Shown here piece by piece: positions 17,580 through 17,802 of a stretch of DNA of 17,802 bases. The stretch spans positions 1 through 17,802 of the forward strand of contig JADGIZ010000256.1 of assembly GCA_027604665.1 (NCBI GenBank), read 5' to 3'. The notes below the pieces were generated by a model. It was not told where the DNA came from and did no database searches. It saw only the letters and a program-made list of their open reading frames with translations. The translations under genes were made by a program, and so were the position numbers. The stretch's first letter is position 1. Each line of letters begins with the position of its first letter. Origin of the DNA: Polyrhizophydium stewartii (lineage: Eukaryota > Chytridiomycota > Chytridiomycetes > Rhizophydiales).

Positions 17580-17802
17580 GTGCGTTCCCGCCGGCCCGCC
17601 CGCCGCCTGCCGGCCGCCTCTGCATGCTGGCCGACCAAGCTTGTTCGAGCGCATTCGGCCCATCCACGCCGCCGTGTCGCCGCGGTCCATGCCCGCCTGC
17701 CCCGCGCGGCCCCGCACCTCCACGTGCCCGCGCACCGGCCCGCGCACGCCGACGCACGCCGCGGTGCTTGCGGGACAGAGGGGGGCGGGGACCGCGCGGC
17801 CC
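17580..17802 (+). other. Beginning of the antiporter's first intron
   Basis: It starts GTGCGT, like other introns in the window, and runs to the window end without a convincing acceptor and coding resumption. It would be longer than most introns here. Confidence 0.5.

Noticed and set aside
1..17802. Bacterial origin, CRISPR array, insertion sequence or virus
   Set aside because: No direct-repeat array, transposase, terminal inverted repeats or viral genes were seen, and multiple spliced eukaryotic genes are present.

Overview
The window is nuclear DNA from a GC-rich, intron-containing eukaryote, most likely a zoosporic (chytrid-type) fungus. The evidence is several short GT-AG introns with a CTGAC/CTAAC branch-point-like motif, a heterotrimeric G-protein alpha subunit, a fungal-type Kha1-like K+/H+ antiporter, an F-box/LRR protein and a peroxisomal citrate synthase. 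The exact taxon cannot be fixed from sequence alone. Bacterial features (operons, Shine-Dalgarno sites) are absent. Because GC at third codon positions is high, long antisense open frames are common and mostly meaningless.

Layout, left to right. (1) The 3' part of a gene coding for two C2H2 zinc fingers followed by a SANTA-like domain (43-1580, +). (2) A pyrimidine-rich 3' region, then a decayed fragment of a short-chain dehydrogenase (about 1730-1900). (3) Two tandem paralogues of an orphan seven-transmembrane family (2060-2890 and about 3368-4303, +). (4) An intact short-chain dehydrogenase/reductase (4865-5653, +) with a canonical TATA box and three copies of a palindromic motif upstream. 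(5) A six-exon gene for a protein I do not recognise, about 743 aa (5946-8512, +). (6) A convergent six-exon citrate synthase of the plant glyoxysomal (type II) kind (8590-10779, -), whose last 36-nt exon ends in the peroxisomal signal AKL. (7) A divergent small TPR-like gene (10963-11472, +). (8) A single-exon F-box/LRR protein of 872 aa (11865-14483, +). (9) A six-exon G-alpha subunit (14969 to at least 16443, -) with a GC-AG intron. (10) The first exon of a K+/H+ antiporter (17355-17579, +), cut off by the window end.

The genes do not form an obvious pathway. The most notable relationships are local. The order pseudo-SDR / 7TM-A / 7TM-B / SDR looks like a decayed tandem duplication of a 7TM-SDR unit. 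Citrate synthase and the TPR-like gene share a promoter of about 180 bp. The 7TM pair has receptor-like topology and a G-alpha gene lies about 11 kb away, but any functional link is only a guess. The strongest candidates for something undescribed are the C2H2 plus SANTA architecture, the tandem orphan 7TM family with its SDR relic, the palindromic promoter repeats of the SDR, and the spliced-on peroxisomal signal of the citrate synthase.
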